Source: Xiphydria camelus (lineage: Eukaryota; Arthropoda; Insecta; Hymenoptera; Xiphydriidae). From it: a DNA stretch of 64,000 bases. Below the pieces are notes generated by a model. That model had not been told where the DNA came from and searched no databases. It saw only the letters and a list, made by a program, of their open reading frames with translations. The translations under genes were made by a program, and so were the position numbers. The stretch spans positions 5,463,501 to 5,527,500 of the forward strand of contig OY783193.1 in assembly GCA_963678675.1 (NCBI GenBank), in the 5' to 3' direction. Positions within the stretch are counted from its first letter, which is position 1; every line of letters begins with the position of its first letter. Of this stretch, positions 9,900-22,268 are shown piece after piece.

Positions 9900-12800
9900 A
9901 ATCTGGTACGATAAAAAAATGCATAATTCGAGTTTTGATTTTTATACGTTTCGCGTACCTAGTTCGTCGTCGTTTTTCTCTCGAAAAGAAGCTAGAACTT
10001 CGGTCGACACGAGACGCCTCGAGGATGACGCGACCGTTTCTCTCCTCACACGTGAACGATTAAATACGGACGCCCCCCCCCCCCCGGCCGGAATCGGATT
10101 TGCATCTTCGTCGGTCGAGCTCGTGTTTAATCGCGATCAATCTCGTGTGTGTATGTGCGTGCGTTTAAACGCTCGGATATGTCGGATATTTCCAGGAGAA
10201 AGATTAAGCTATAATGGGATTGAGCGGAGGACTCCGCAGGGCGACCGCGTATAAATTGCAAATCAATTTTCTCCCTCAATAGTGGTTCTTTCTGATGCCG
10301 GATCCTCTTATCAGCCATTATCAACTGAATATTGTACGCGAACATGAAATTAAAAATACTGATGTACAGAATGAATAAAGTTCAGTAAAATCTTTATTCT
10401 TTTTTTTTACTTTTTTAAAATATTTGGAATATCAAGAGCGTAAATTAATGTGCTCCTCAGTTCTTTACTGAGAATAATGATCTTCGTTTTTTAAAATAAT
10501 TTCTCATGCGGAGAAATAGTGAGAAACACAACATTCTCGCGTACGCTATGAAAAAAAAATTTCGACTTTTCCAGGATTTCCAGTCTAAAATAATAAATTT
10601 TCCCCGAGTTATTCCGTCAAAAGAACAGATTAACGAGTATCCATATAACGAGTACGCCAGTTGAGAAACAAGTACCTATGAAAACAATTTATTATAATTT
10701 TGCGATATCACATTTTTACCGTTTAATAACTTTTCTTAACATGAGAGGAAAGTTTCAACTATATGTTTAGTAATAACTTTACTTTTTTCATAAAAGCTAT
10801 TTGAAGAATTAAATTAGTTAATTAAAAAAAACGTGAAACATCATATATAGCACAGTATTATAATTCCACTTATTAAAATGCGTAATAATGATATATTAGT
10901 TAGTAATTTTTCTGTATTTTATCACATTATTTCTCTCTCTCTCTCTCTCATAAGAAAGAACATAATTGTCATGACAATCCCAGGTTTTTCAGAATTCCCT
11001 GACCGCTGAACACCATGGCTACGTAGGTACTTTGTAAAGTACGGGCATCGCGAGGCTGTAATCCTCGTGAAAATCGCACCTGCAGGCGACCGCGCGTTTT
11101 ACGACGCGTAATAGGGACGAACTAATCCCAGAAACTTCACGTATGTAAGAGTCGCCGCGCCGCCAGTAAGAGGCCGATTTCGATCGGTCGCACCGGCGGA
11201 GCGGCGGCGTCGTTTCGAAACTGGGCTGTACGCCGAGGCGAGAAGTATCGCGGCTATATAAAGTCCATCGCGCGTTTTACGATCGCGGCTAATATGGTGC
11301 CATTATCGTACGGGCGACCGGCTGGACGACAAATCCGATTTGCGTGAGAGCGACGTTTATAACGCTCTCCTTCGAAATCGTGAGAAATAGTCGGACGAGC
11401 GAAGCCAGTCGCGGTACAGTTATCCTTGGTATACTTATTATGGTTCATCGCGCGAATAACGATATATGTCGTCCACTGTTAAAAGTTCCTTAATTTTCAA
11501 ATATGATAAAATACACGAACGTCTGCTGTTGGAATGTTTTGTAAATTCGCAATATAACTGCAGTACAAAAGTACATTAAATTTACAAAAAAGAAATGTAA
11601 AATTCATAAACAATTGTGAATATACGACATGTATTGAGACTTTACGAGGTTTTATCGTGATTCTGCAATATTCATTGTGATTTATCTATACATTTCCTAT
11701 GGAACTCGTGTTTTCAAATTAGAGTTGTCAATAATTTTACCACGCTTTCGTGTTTGTTGAACGTTTCCAACACATTTCTAACCGCGTACCTTAAATTTGC
11801 AAAGTTATACTCTTAATTCCAAATAATACAACTTACAGTAACCTTACAGAAATCCGCACGATCCATGCGACACTTTTTCAAATTTCAGATTATACCCCTA
11901 TGATATTTGACGCATTTGTGATTAATAAAAACTTCAATGCTTTCCTGAAGTTTAAAATGAATATTCCTGGCAGCGTTGATATACGTTCTAAGATGAATTT
12001 ATTGTAAGCAATTAACTTATAATAATACGCAGATACATTCTGTCACAAGTTTAAATACCTACGCAATACGTTTTAATACACCCACGCAAAGAAAATCAAA
12101 ACGTCGCATTTTCACCAATCGGTACGAAGAAAAAGGAAGAAGTCAACGGTCGATCGGCGGAAATTGATAGCGTCTCTCGGCTGCGATGTGAACGCTTTGA
12201 AATAATCTGATTCGCGCGTAAAAGTACAGATCCTCTAACGAGTCGTGACGTCTGCCGATTCCCGGTAATACCGTTGGAGTGGATGCGGATAATTACCTGA
12301 TATTAATGATGGTTTAACCTCTCGAGGAGCAATGGTGTATTAATTTACGACCCCCTCAACGCTGGCGGCGGCTCACCGACGGCGCGACGAGAGTAGATGC
12401 GCTACGGATACCTACAGCGCCTTTCGGAAAGACGATCAATGTCCCGCGCCGCGCGTGGAAACGAAGCTAATTAATAAACGGCGCGGCGACGTTGACGGCC
12501 TTCACGGTTCGGAAAAAGAAAGAGGCAGGGAGAGAATCGAACGAGCGATTAAGAAAATCGAGGATCCCGTGCTCCGGATCTCGTTAAAATCGTTAATGAT
12601 TAGATGCGGCGCGAATTCTCCTCGAGATACGCGATGTTGCGCCGGTATATCGCAGCGATTCTGATCGAGATGCGAGATCGAGCGAGGTCAAGCGCGTCGA
12701 TAAAGCGCCGCGCTTTACGAGGAAAGTAACGGCACGAAGAGCGTGCGAATAATTAACTACCCTACTAAACTGTTTCGCGTAAAAGACACGCACTTTGCTA

Positions 12801-13844
12801 CCACGCGCGCGTGCGACTCCGACTGCGTACGACGGATAATTGTAACGCTCTGCGGAGCTTATCTGGCGTTCGGCTAGCGCGCGATGCGATTGAGTTAATG
12901 AGGCGTCGTGCCTCCGACTGTTGGGTGCGTTTCGATTCGCGATTATAGTAAATGTTTTCTTATTTCGATGTAACTGCAGCAGTCGTAAAGAATTGGAAAA
13001 GAATTAATCCGAATGTTAAATCAGCCTCGATTTGAGTTTACTTTGGATATTTCGGGACTACCAATTTGTGTCAATTTTACCAAGGTCAAGGTACGATAAT
13101 GCTAAAAGACGCCCCTTAAGATTGAATTTAAGAACGGAAAATTCGCAGACGCTAATAAGTAAACGTCTCGTCCCTCGGCTAAAAAAAAAAGAAATCTCGA
13201 TCGTCCGCTCGCCGACCTGCACACTCTACACTCCGCGGAGCTCCTCGGCGCGGCGCGCGTACCTTTTTCGAAACGCTCCTTCCTCCCGCGCCTATCGTAT
13301 CGGGTATCTTATCTCGCCTGGAAGCTGGCCGCAGTGGCGCGGCAAAAGGCCCGCCGCGGCGTGGAATCAGATAACGCCTCGTCCGGAGACAATGGAACGC
13401 ATTAGCCAACGCCACTAATTACCTACCCTCGGATTTCCGAGTACAGGCGTGACTCGGGCCTCCCATCGTCCGAGACACTTTCTTTCCTACGCGTCCGAGG
13501 CGCGCGCGCGCGCGTGGTGACAAATCGCGCATAAATTAAATTTATGTCCCGCCGTTGCATCACACGTCGCTCGGCGCAGCGGTACGTTAGCGAGCGACGG
13601 GATGCAGGGGAGGGAACCACCTTTATCGGTTCGCTGCACCGCCGCGCGTCCGGTTCGGCTTTCGACGAAGTGTAATCCCAACCATTGGAAATAATCTGCA
13701 TTGATTCAGTTGCATAAGGAAAGTAGACCTGCAGCGGGCGATGCAACTGATTGAATTGTTCAATTCGCCGGACTTACCGAGTATCTAGTTAAGGTGTCAT
13801 GCGGAGTTTCGGCGGACTTACCTGAAACAGAGAAGAAACGTTCA
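9900..13844. other. Unassigned sequence, 9.9-13.8 kb
   Basis: No gene or inverted-repeat element was recognised here. It contains a C13 run (10073-10085), a (TC)9 tract (10932-10949), a CpG-rich block around 11.0-11.4 kb, an AT-rich plain at 11.45-12.12 kb, and another CpG-rich block at 12.15-13.75 kb. Frames at 10-13.7 kb on both strands overlap each other and are GC artefacts. Confidence 0.5.
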
Positions 13845-13972
13845 AAATCATTAGGTTGAAATGATAAAACGCATCTGGCTAAATGCGTTGGTTATTCTAA
13901 ATAAAATACCGTTTAGTTGAACGAAATATTTAGTTATTCTAACCAAATGTTCAGTTATTCTAACCGAGTAGA
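13845..13972 (+). mobile_element. MITE family A, copy 2, truncated
   Basis: It begins inside the family A left end (GGTTGAAATGATAAAACGC) and keeps three TTATTCTAACCRA blocks. It lacks the right end and abuts D1. It forms the first member of an A-D-R chain. Confidence 0.7.
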
Positions 13973-13981
13973 TGCTACATC

Positions 13982-14204
13982 CACAGTGAGAAAAAAGTAT
14001 GGTAGATTTGACTAAATTATTGGTAACGGGCGGGGGAACGCGGATCAAGTTATTTGAACTAATAATTTACCAGATTTGACTGCAGCTTATTTTCGTCAAA
14101 CAATTTCTAATCGTTACAACCGAGTTATTTAATTCACGTAACTAGATCGGCGTTCCCCTGCCCGTGACCGCCGATTTAGTTAAATCTGCTATTTTTTCTA
14201 CCCC
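13982..14204 (+). mobile_element. MITE family D, copy 1
   Basis: The left end CACAGTGAGAAAAAAGTATG is followed by TAGATTTGACTAAAT and CGGGCGGGGGAACGC. The same blocks return inverted at the right (GCGTTCCCCTGCCCGTGACC, then TTTAGTTAAATCTGCTA). The inverted arms are about 60 bases. D2 lies at 32379-32612. Confidence 0.8.
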
Positions 14205-14207
14205 GGG

Positions 14208-14436
14208 CAGAGAAAAGTTTATTTGAATACGAACCTGGTAGAAATATTGTATTCGCGATGAATAAGGAATTTATTTACAAGGAAAAAACAGAAGATTCAA
14301 TTAAGTAAACGTTCAAATGATGTACACAAACTTTTATTTAATTCAAATAGATCCTTGTTCGATATGACAAAAAATTCCTATCGGTGACTGATAAATTTTC
14401 TGATAGATTCGCATTCAAACAAACTTTTCCCTGAGT
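14208..14436 (+). mobile_element. MITE family R, copy 1
   Basis: It starts AGAGAAAAGTTTATTTGAATACGAACC (shown here only as a label of the end region) and ends TTTTCCCTGAG. The middle has TTTAATTCAAATAGATCC followed by TTGTTCGATATGA. R2 (56470-56686) has the same order of blocks and ends in TTTTCTCTCAGTG plus TA. Confidence 0.65.
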
Positions 14437-15411
14437 TCTTATTGCCGAATAACGAAAATCAATTGTATTCGCAATAACAGGTATGTGATGATGAAAAGGA
14501 ATCGATCGATTGAAACAAAGTTGTCCAAATATTTGTCATTGATCCAAGTGATTTATGAGATCGTAATTGACAAAGACATCATCTATCTGAGAAAATTGGT
14601 TCGATTCGACTGTAACCATTCGTCCGACTCGCCTGATAATCTTTTCTCCGCTGCACCAAAACGCGCGCTCTTGATGCAGCTACGCGCGGTGCGCCCCGAA
14701 AATCGTCATTGGCCGCTGGGGCGACTCTCGAAGCCGAGTGACGCGCCGCCGGGTGACAGTTTCCGGGCGTTTAAAGGGACTCGGGGACGCCTACCGGTCG
14801 TCTTTCGGGCGATTCGGAGCGGCACGAACGCGCGGCGCGAGTCATCCGAGGGGAATTGTGTGGAATGACATCACGAGAGCACGTCAACTGCTCTCGGCAA
14901 GACCGTAACAGGATTATCCGCGGGGTGAGGAGGGGGCGAGAGAGCCCGCTTTTGTCGCGCGTCGGCGCATTGTGCGACGCGCGGGCCTTTCATGCCACGG
15001 AGACGAGATCTGGAACGAGATCGTCCGGATTATCGATCTCTATCGCCGGGGCACTTGACTTTTTCGCCTCGGTCGTCCCAGTGGCCGCGCGCGCTCTCCC
15101 CCGGAGACAATTTATCGACCTCGCTCCGCGAGCGCTCGGAGGATGATATAGTCGCGGGCAATGGTGCGTGCACCTCCTTACGGACACCTACGCACCGTGG
15201 TGTTGATCGCGCGCTGCAATACGCCCGAGCGGAGAAGGGAGGCGAGAGAAAGAGGAGGAGGAGGAAGAGCGTTGGTGGGATTTTACGACGTTCGCGATCG
15301 AGCGAATCGTTATATAGCGATTCATTAATTGGGAACTTATCGAAGTGTAGATATTCGTTACAGCTTCGCGACGTAACGGAGTGAAGATGGTGAAAAAAGG
15401 TAATAAGTAAA

Positions 15412-15504
15412 TTAACCCTCCCCGTTGATAAGGTGGGGTATGTCGTACCCCAACTAAATGCAATTTTCACATTACATTGTTTCGCCATACTAACGCAGGG
15501 TTAA
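15412..15504. mobile_element. Miniature piggyBac-like element bounded by TTAA (copy 2)
   Basis: TTAA lies at both ends (15412-15415, 15501-15504) and the termini are inverted: TTAACCCTCCCCGTT at left and, read in reverse complement, TTAACCCTGCGTTAG at right. Between them is the short palindrome GGGGTATGTCGTACCCC. It is only 93 bases including both TTAA. CCCT next to TTAA is typical of piggyBac-like ends. Confidence 0.7.
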
Positions 15505-15519
15505 TGCGTATAGGTATCG

Positions 15520-15816
15520 AATAGGGTCAAAGTGGGGTCGAAGAGCAAATTCAAAATCGATTATCTTGAAAATAGTTAGAGATACTGCAAAAGAAAGTTC
15601 AAATAAGAGATGTTCTCGATATTTTTATTAGGTGTACAACTCTGCTTCCGCCGTTTTTCCCGATTGCCATCTATAGAAAAACGGCGGAAGCAAAGCTGTA
15701 CATCTAATAGCAAAAAAGAGTTGCTCTACATTTTTCGTATATCTTCGCTGCATTTCGAGATAATCGCGTTCAAAGTTAAGTAAAAACTGAGGAATCTGTC
15801 CTACTTTTATCCTAAA
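15520..15816 (-). mobile_element. Repeat T, copy 2, interrupted by J1
   Basis: The reverse complement of copy 1 (4603-4832) aligns through GAAGAGCAAATT, AATCGATTATCT, RAGATGTT, then, after J1, TTTCGAGATAATCRCGTTCAAAG. J1 is present here and absent from copy 1. Confidence 0.65.
15629..15708. mobile_element. Short palindromic element J, copy 1
   Basis: The left arm TAGGTGTACAACTCTGCTTC and the right arm (inverted, starting at GGAAGCAAAGCTGTACATC) pair over about 28 bases around a small centre, giving an 80-base foldback. It is nested in T2. J2 is at 59572-59653. The TA-bounded GGTGTACAAC end resembles mariner-like ends; that assignment is tentative. Confidence 0.7.
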
Positions 15817-16756
15817 AATAGTCGAGGAACTCGGAAATATTTTTAGTTATTTTGGCTACAACCCCGGAAGTGTATTATTCCGAAGGAGTGAAAGTATATT
15901 GTTAATGCAATGACTATGACGAAGTTGTATTTCAAAATATCGTTTCCCAGCTCACAGATAAGGCGGAAAATGAAAGATGAAAAAATACGGGATAAGTAAT
16001 TTTGTCCAAATTTACCGAATCCGCAAAAAAAATTAGCGTTTAAACTGAGTTGAACGAATCTACACTTGATTCGAACAGCATATACTTGATTCAACGACAA
16101 TATGTTTGACTTAAGTAAATATGTTCTTGGCACTATTAATGGCGTCGTCGATTACTTGAATCGGAAAATTATTTCTGTCAGTGTACCGCATCGTCGAAAT
16201 TTTGATTTTCAAAAAAGGGAGCATCAACTTCGCACGAACGCAACCGACGCCTCGCCGTATGGAGCCGGCCGACCGCGGAGCGAATGGAGGTGCCTGATAG
16301 TGATGAAATCGGCGGTTTCAGCGATTATAACGGGGCCCGTTGGCAATTAAGTTAAATGAAGCGGGAGTGCCGTGACACGTACTTTGTCGCGCACGTATCC
16401 TGACGTCAGGCACCGTGAGAGACAGCGGTCGGCGCTCGTCGTCGCGGTACTTATACACGTATAGGTATGCCGCGAGCAAAACCGCGAGTGATAATTGTTT
16501 GCTCGGGGCGTAGGTATACAGGTGGGGTAGTGTGAAACCAGTAAGATTCTCTCTTTCTCCGTGTCGCGAAGAGGAAGTACGTGCAACAACGCGCGGAGAG
16601 TCGATCCGCGAGATCGATCAGTTCCGGAATAATGCCCGGATGCTCTCGTTCAGATAAAAACGGGATCGACGATGAGGCGAATCAACACCTGCTCTGCTGT
16701 GGGACGAAATGTCTGTTTGACAGAAGCGGTTGCTGGTATTTAGCGGATTGAAAGTA

Positions 16757-16997
16757 CACTGAGAAAAATAACTCGGCCAATCTAGTCGAAATCCTGGGGA
16801 TGGTGACCAAACCGTTTAATGAAATATGGATAGTCCATATGTTTGGTTAAACTGATGAATTTTTGGTTAGAACAACTAAAGATTTGATTGGAATAACTTG
16901 ATATTTCGTTTCGATATGACCAATATTTTGGTTAGTATAACTAAACACGTCTAACTAGATGCGTTTTGTCATTTTAACCTAATTATGTTTCTCAATG
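16757..16997 (-). mobile_element. MITE family A, copy 3
   Basis: It starts CACTGAGAAAAATAACTCGG after TA and ends ATTATGTTTCTCAATG. The order of internal blocks is reversed compared with A1 (the ATGGTGACCAAACC block comes first), which sets the orientation. Confidence 0.8.
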
Positions 16998-17153
16998 AAG
17001 CGGTGTGCCTTAAAACAAGGCTACATATGGACATGGTTCTTGTATTTAGAGCCCTTCGCATTTTTTTTTACCAAACGTCAAACGAGATGCCGTAGAAGGG
17101 GTGGAATAAACACATGTACCACTGTTTCGTATCGCATAGAAGAGCAAATGAGA

Positions 17154-17265
17154 AGCAACTTATTAAAACGCATTTTGTCCATTCGCAGTTTGTCCTATAA
17201 TCGCTAAACTATTAGCGATTATAGGACAAACTGCGAATGGACAAAACGCGTTTTGATAAGTTGCT
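17154..17265. repeat. Near-perfect hairpin K (54-base arms, 4-base loop)
   Basis: Arms 17154-17207 and 17212-17265 differ at two positions; the loop is ACTA (17208-17211). The arms run AGCAACTTAT...TAATCGCTAA. No second copy was found. It could be a foldback transposon end product or a hairpin-RNA template. Confidence 0.9.
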
Positions 17266-17370
17266 CCTCACAAATGCAGTATACCTATAAGAGAAATGAC
17301 CTTCGTAAATAAAATATGGACTAAAGCTGAACGTGGCATATGAAAAAAGTGACAAGACATTCATTTCCTC

Positions 17371-17661
17371 TCATAAAACCGAGTAGATTTCGCTTCGATA
17401 AAACACAAGCCACCCGAAAGCTACATCGAGTAGCGAAATAGCCTCTATATACAGATCGGATACACAAAAACAGTTACGTAAGCGATTACCAATACAGTCG
17501 ACAAATGCACCTACTCCATCAACCTCCTCAAACGGCGCAATTATATCACCGTTGGAATGATCGATCAATGACTTAATTATCCCACGAAGGCCGTACTCTA
17601 CGAAATATCGCGCTCTCCACTTAAAATCTTCGATGCTCGGATCCGACGTCAGCACAGTAAC
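17371..17661 (-). CDS. Candidate exon of an unrecognised protein, or a decayed fragment of one
   Basis: This is the only open frame whose residue mix looks like a folded protein. It encodes about 96 residues with no methionine, no low-complexity runs, scattered charges, and alternating hydrophobic and polar stretches (for example EEVDGVGAFVDCIG near the middle and LYIEAISLLDVAFGWLVFY near the end). The frame is closed upstream by an in-frame TAG that coincides with a good 3' splice site on the minus strand: a CTAAC branch-like motif, a pyrimidine-rich tract and TATAG just before GTTACTGTG. It ends at TGA (17371-17373). The absence of ATG argues for an internal or terminal exon, or a pseudogene, not a complete gene. 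No AATAAA was seen close downstream. It lies about 100 bases from hairpin K (17154-17265). I do not recognise the family and assign no function. It could also be a chance frame or an old transposon fragment. Confidence 0.3.
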   Translation of the reverse strand, partial: VTVLTSDPSIEDFKWRARYFVEYGLRGIIKSLIDHSNGDIIAPFEEVDGVGAFVDCIGNRLRNCFCVSDLYIEAISLLDVAFGWLVFYRSEIYSVL

Positions 17662-17664
17662 CTA

Positions 17665-20600
17665 TACGCAAACGCGAGAGTGTTAGGAGGCATAGAGCGC
17701 AAAGCCGTCGATAGCCATCGAGATCTCGATAGGTCAGGGCCTCTTTGGCGGTAGATACTCCGCGGAGATACACTCGAGACAAATTTGGCTCGGGTCGATC
17801 TTTACGAAAAAAAAAATAATAAAGAATCTTCGCCCCGATCCTTTCTTTTTCGTCTCACAAATCCTTTTTTTCTTCTCCACCTCGAACGACGTCGTCGTCG
17901 CGTCTCTCACGGCGCGCCAAAGAGCGGATATATAGCGAAGGGGGTTGAAGGGGAGGACGAGGAGATCCCATCGCCAGGACCACGGGTTGGCGAGAGCGAG
18001 GCCACAAGGCCAACTTTCTTTTCCCTCTCGCGGTCCTCGCATCTCCTCTCCTCTCCTCCTTTTTCCTCGAAAACGTGATAATCTGATAATGCCGGGATTA
18101 AAAGTGGTGCCGCGCTGCATTAAATACAGATTTCGGTAATGACAGGTCCTGGTGGCTCCTCCGGGCCCCAGGGCGAGCGGAGGGGTCCGGAGAGGGCGCG
18201 CGTTTCGGATTACGCCAGGATTGGGTTAGGTTAAGTCCTCCTGCAAGGAGATATACCTACGTCGCGTTCGGGTGAGACGCGAGAAGAAGAGAGAGAGAGA
18301 GCGAGAGAGAGGGGGAAAAGGGACAAGCGTCTGGAATGCTGCGGGGAATCTTAATGCGTTCTAAATTGCGGCGAACGCTCCTTAATTGATTGACAAAAAG
18401 TGCCGGGCGGAAAAAGCGTCCGGTAAATAACACGGCGCTGCTGCACCGTGTCATTCCGCCTCTCCGGTTGATCTAACCTGGCGCGGCTGACCGCGTGGCT
18501 GTGTGGCGGGTAGGTACACGTGCATCGAGGGACTACTCGGCGGTGTCGTGACAAATTGATCGCGACGACAGTCTTCATCTTTTCTCGTTGGCTTCCCCAC
18601 CGCCCTCGTCGTTCGTCGCTCGGGAGACAGAGTGAGAGGTGAGACAAGGCCAAGGTGAACTCATAGCACATTTGTTGAATTTATTCGCGCTTCCAATTTG
18701 ATGGATGTTTAACGGGTGTTGTTCAATTTGAGTAAATTTGAAAATAACTCATGCATGCGATCTTCTACATTGAATAATAAATTTGTAGACAATTATATGA
18801 AAAAAACCACACGGAAGGGCCACGCAAATAATTAAATAGGATCAATGAAAATTAATTATGGTAGATTGAAGTAAGCAGAGATAGAATTCTGCCAACTTCC
18901 AACAATGAAAAAAGACACATTAATCGGTTGTCCAAGTTGAATCAAATCACTTGTATGGCGTGATAAATAAAACCATGGTATATTTGCGATTATCATTTGG
19001 CAAGGAAATAATTTTCCATCAAAGCGCTGTCGATTGCTTTGATTTCATATTTTCCTTTACGATCCGATTACGATCTCTCTGAAGCTCGGTAACTTCTCAT
19101 AGTCGACATTAGCGTAATTTAATGCCAATTTCTGAATAGCGATCAACCAACCACGATATACATAATTTGAAAGGTTTACGATCTTTCTCTAGCTCGATAG
19201 TCTTACGATCGTCAGTACCGTCGATTTAATATTGATTTCGTCCCTACATATCGAAGTCATATAAGAGAGCCATCGGATACGACGCAAATAACAGATCGAA
19301 GCGACGGTCCGAGGAGCAACGAGAATTCGAATCGAATCTCCATTCCTAATTGGCGGTGAGCGCGAGAGGGGTGGGAAAGAGAGACGCGAGCGGGGGAACC
19401 GCGGAGGGGATAATAGACTCGGACATGATGAATCATAAAAAGGACACTATGTCACAGTCCCACAGTAATTTAAATCTCGTTATATTGGGCTGTGGTTTGT
19501 GGTTTTGATACAGCGGTTCTCAGGGCGATCCTCTCGCAGTTTTCCCTCGGGGTTCGGGTTGGTGCACCGACCGACGCGGAGTGAGGAGAGGCGGAGAGGA
19601 GGGATCGGGGGATATACCACTGTAGCGCGTGAAAAGTGCTTTTATAAACGGCCGAATCGCCGGCGCCGACGAATCGGAGTCCACCGAGGGATTTTCGCGA
19701 GCACGCTTCGATCGAAGGCCGCGTTTGAGAGACTCTGACTACACGCGCGGGCAGTGCGTTTTCGTCCTGATGTTATTGGCAATCAAGCGCAGCGAGGGAG
19801 ACGCTCGTATGTGTCGGTACGTGCGTGCGCGTGCAGCGGGCTAAGGACGAAATGAATTACGGTGCTTCTTGCCGTCCGCGGAATGCGCGCCTACGCGCGC
19901 GAAAATGACGCGGCCGGATCGGGCCTCGACCTTTTCGGACTCGGGAATAAAAGTACGAGTATCTCGCGTGCGTGGAGTATTACCGCTGTCAAACATTTTC
20001 AGGGCTATTCGCGAATATAACGCTTACCCTCTCGTTTCTTAATTTCTCTTTTCGTCGGGATGAAAATAAAAGTGATTCGTTTCTTTGATGGACTTATTTT
20101 GCAGCCACATTGCTTAACTAATGAAAATTTAGAAACTCACGATTAGTGTACTTGGTAACTTTTTCCCCCCTTCCCTGTGTTCGTTTGGTCACTATTTCCC
20201 CTCTTTTAGAGGTCGTAGACTACTTTCAGCCCTGTATAAGACAGCTAATTACATTATTCTTGATATAATTAGCCTTTAAATCGATGCGGCTACATCTTGT
20301 CAGCTGTTACTATATTATAAAGCGATCCGTTTCGTAATGGTTTTTCCGTTCCGCAGTAGAGACCATAAAAATATATTTATATAGTAGGTATACAAGGTTT
20401 TATAGTGGCACCCTTTGTACGCTGTATAATGTACGCACGGGCTCATCTCGTGTACCGAGGGGGCAGGAAGGGACGAAGAAAAAAAGAAATTGCTCGGATG
20501 ATTGGTTCGAACGAATTATACCGGGGAAGGAATGCGTTTTCGTGGAAAACGGTAAAGCTTGAACGGTGGGAACGGATATAGCTGGCGTATAACGGAGTAC

Positions 20601-20690
20601 AGTCAGTGCTAGGTTAAATAACTGACGAGAGCCTCGTCATTTGTCTAGCATAGTGTGTAGTCTATAACGTAGATAATTATGTTCCAGCTG
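17665..20690. other. Unassigned sequence, 17.7-20.7 kb
   Basis: No element or gene was recognised. It includes CpG-rich DNA with stop-poor frames on both strands (17.7-18.1 kb), a short GA tract near 18.28-18.31 kb and an AT-rich part at 18.7-19.2 kb. Confidence 0.5.
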
Positions 20691-20695
20691 AAATC

Positions 20696-20835
20696 GAATC
20701 GAATTTAATGTAATTGTATATAAAGCTTTTATTCAGTAGCTGATTATGAAAATTAATATAATCCGTTATGAAATTTATAAGGGAAATATATCATAAGGAA
20801 ATATATTAATTTTTATAACCACATAATGGAAAGAA
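20696..20835 (+). mobile_element. Repeat H, copy 1
   Basis: H has the core GATTATGAAAATTAATATA, then CCGTTATGAAATTTATAAGG, then an inverted return of ATTAATTTTTATAA. Four copies are in the window (also at about 44.2, 53.2 and 58.6 kb). The arms form an inverted repeat of about 25 bases around a short centre. Confidence 0.7.
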
Positions 20836-22268
20836 ACTTTATACAAAAACACATTACAAATACAAATCTTTTACAGCGTATTTTTTAATTGTAGGTATGC
20901 AGTTCTATATTTTAGCTAAATATTGACCCGTAAATCAATTAAATTTCATTTCTGAAATAAATAACAGTAGGTAACGAACAAATCGTCAGTTATTGGGGTG
21001 GCTATACGTGTATCAAAGAATTCTGTTCATTTCAATACCCATACACGGATATTCGTCCCCTCATTCACCTTTAGTACTTTCTCGACGGCGTACGGATTAT
21101 CACCCCGTTAAGTTCCTATATATCCCATATATCAATCGTCGAAGCACGAGAAGAGGAGGAGAAAAGCGAGAGGCAGGCGCTAAAAACGTAGCGACGATAA
21201 AAATCCCTCCCCGAGCCGACGATTCGTGAGAAACCGCGGGGCTTACCGACCACTCCGGTCCACGAGGAGGATTTACGAGGAAGGCCGCGAATTCCCGGGC
21301 GTTAATATCAACGACCCGCACATACGTATGCCGACGGGGGGAAAAAATCCGCGGGGGTCGCTCCTGTCGCTACGAGAGAACCGATTAGACGATGCCGGGG
21401 GTTGCGACGCAACAAGTGGGGCCGTCGGCGACTCGCGGAGAGATCGGCGGATGTCAAGTCGGGGGAAATAAAAAAGTCACCCTTACATCCCTCGGGGGCG
21501 AAGCTAATAAAGGCTCGCGACAACGAGAGGGAGGGATTCTCCGCGGCGGAGACGGAATAAGGGAGAGAAACCGGAGAGACGCGTCGAGCGAGGGAGAAGG
21601 GAGGGTTTCGAGGCTTAAACGCTCCGCGGGGCGACACAATAGACTTTTATCGTGGGATGTTTTTTTTACCTTTTTTACCTCGAGGCTCGAGGGTGGAGCT
21701 TCGTAGCTGTCCTCCGATTCGGGGCTGCCGCCCCTGCGGAGGAGTGGAGAAAGCTCTTCAGAAGCCCTAAAGGGGTTCGTTTTATAATACGATTTTTATG
21801 TTTTGCGTTCGGGTGGCAACAAATTATTTATTTTCCACGGCGCGATAATGTTTGTCAATGTTTATCGAGTGCAGAAGATACTGGAGAACGGTTGTTGAAA
21901 ATTAATTAGAACCCATTCATTTTTCGTAAATGTTTTAATTATTGAAAATTTGTATGAAATTACACTGTAACAATAATTATAGAACTCATCAATGTGATTT
22001 CTGATAACGCTGTTATTTTATGGTTCGATTACAATTAAGAAATTCGATAGAATAATTAGAGGCACACGTAAAAGTGATTAATTAAAAATTAATTTCAGCT
22101 AGACTTTATCATTTTAGAGATTCGAATAAGAGCAATCGAAATTAGATGCTGTACAATACAATGCTGTACTGTAAATGTTATACAATACAATGCAGTACTA
22201 TAAATGCTATGCCATACAATATGTACAAAATTCGTTTAAACGTTTAATAAAAGTCTCTCTTCTTAAAT

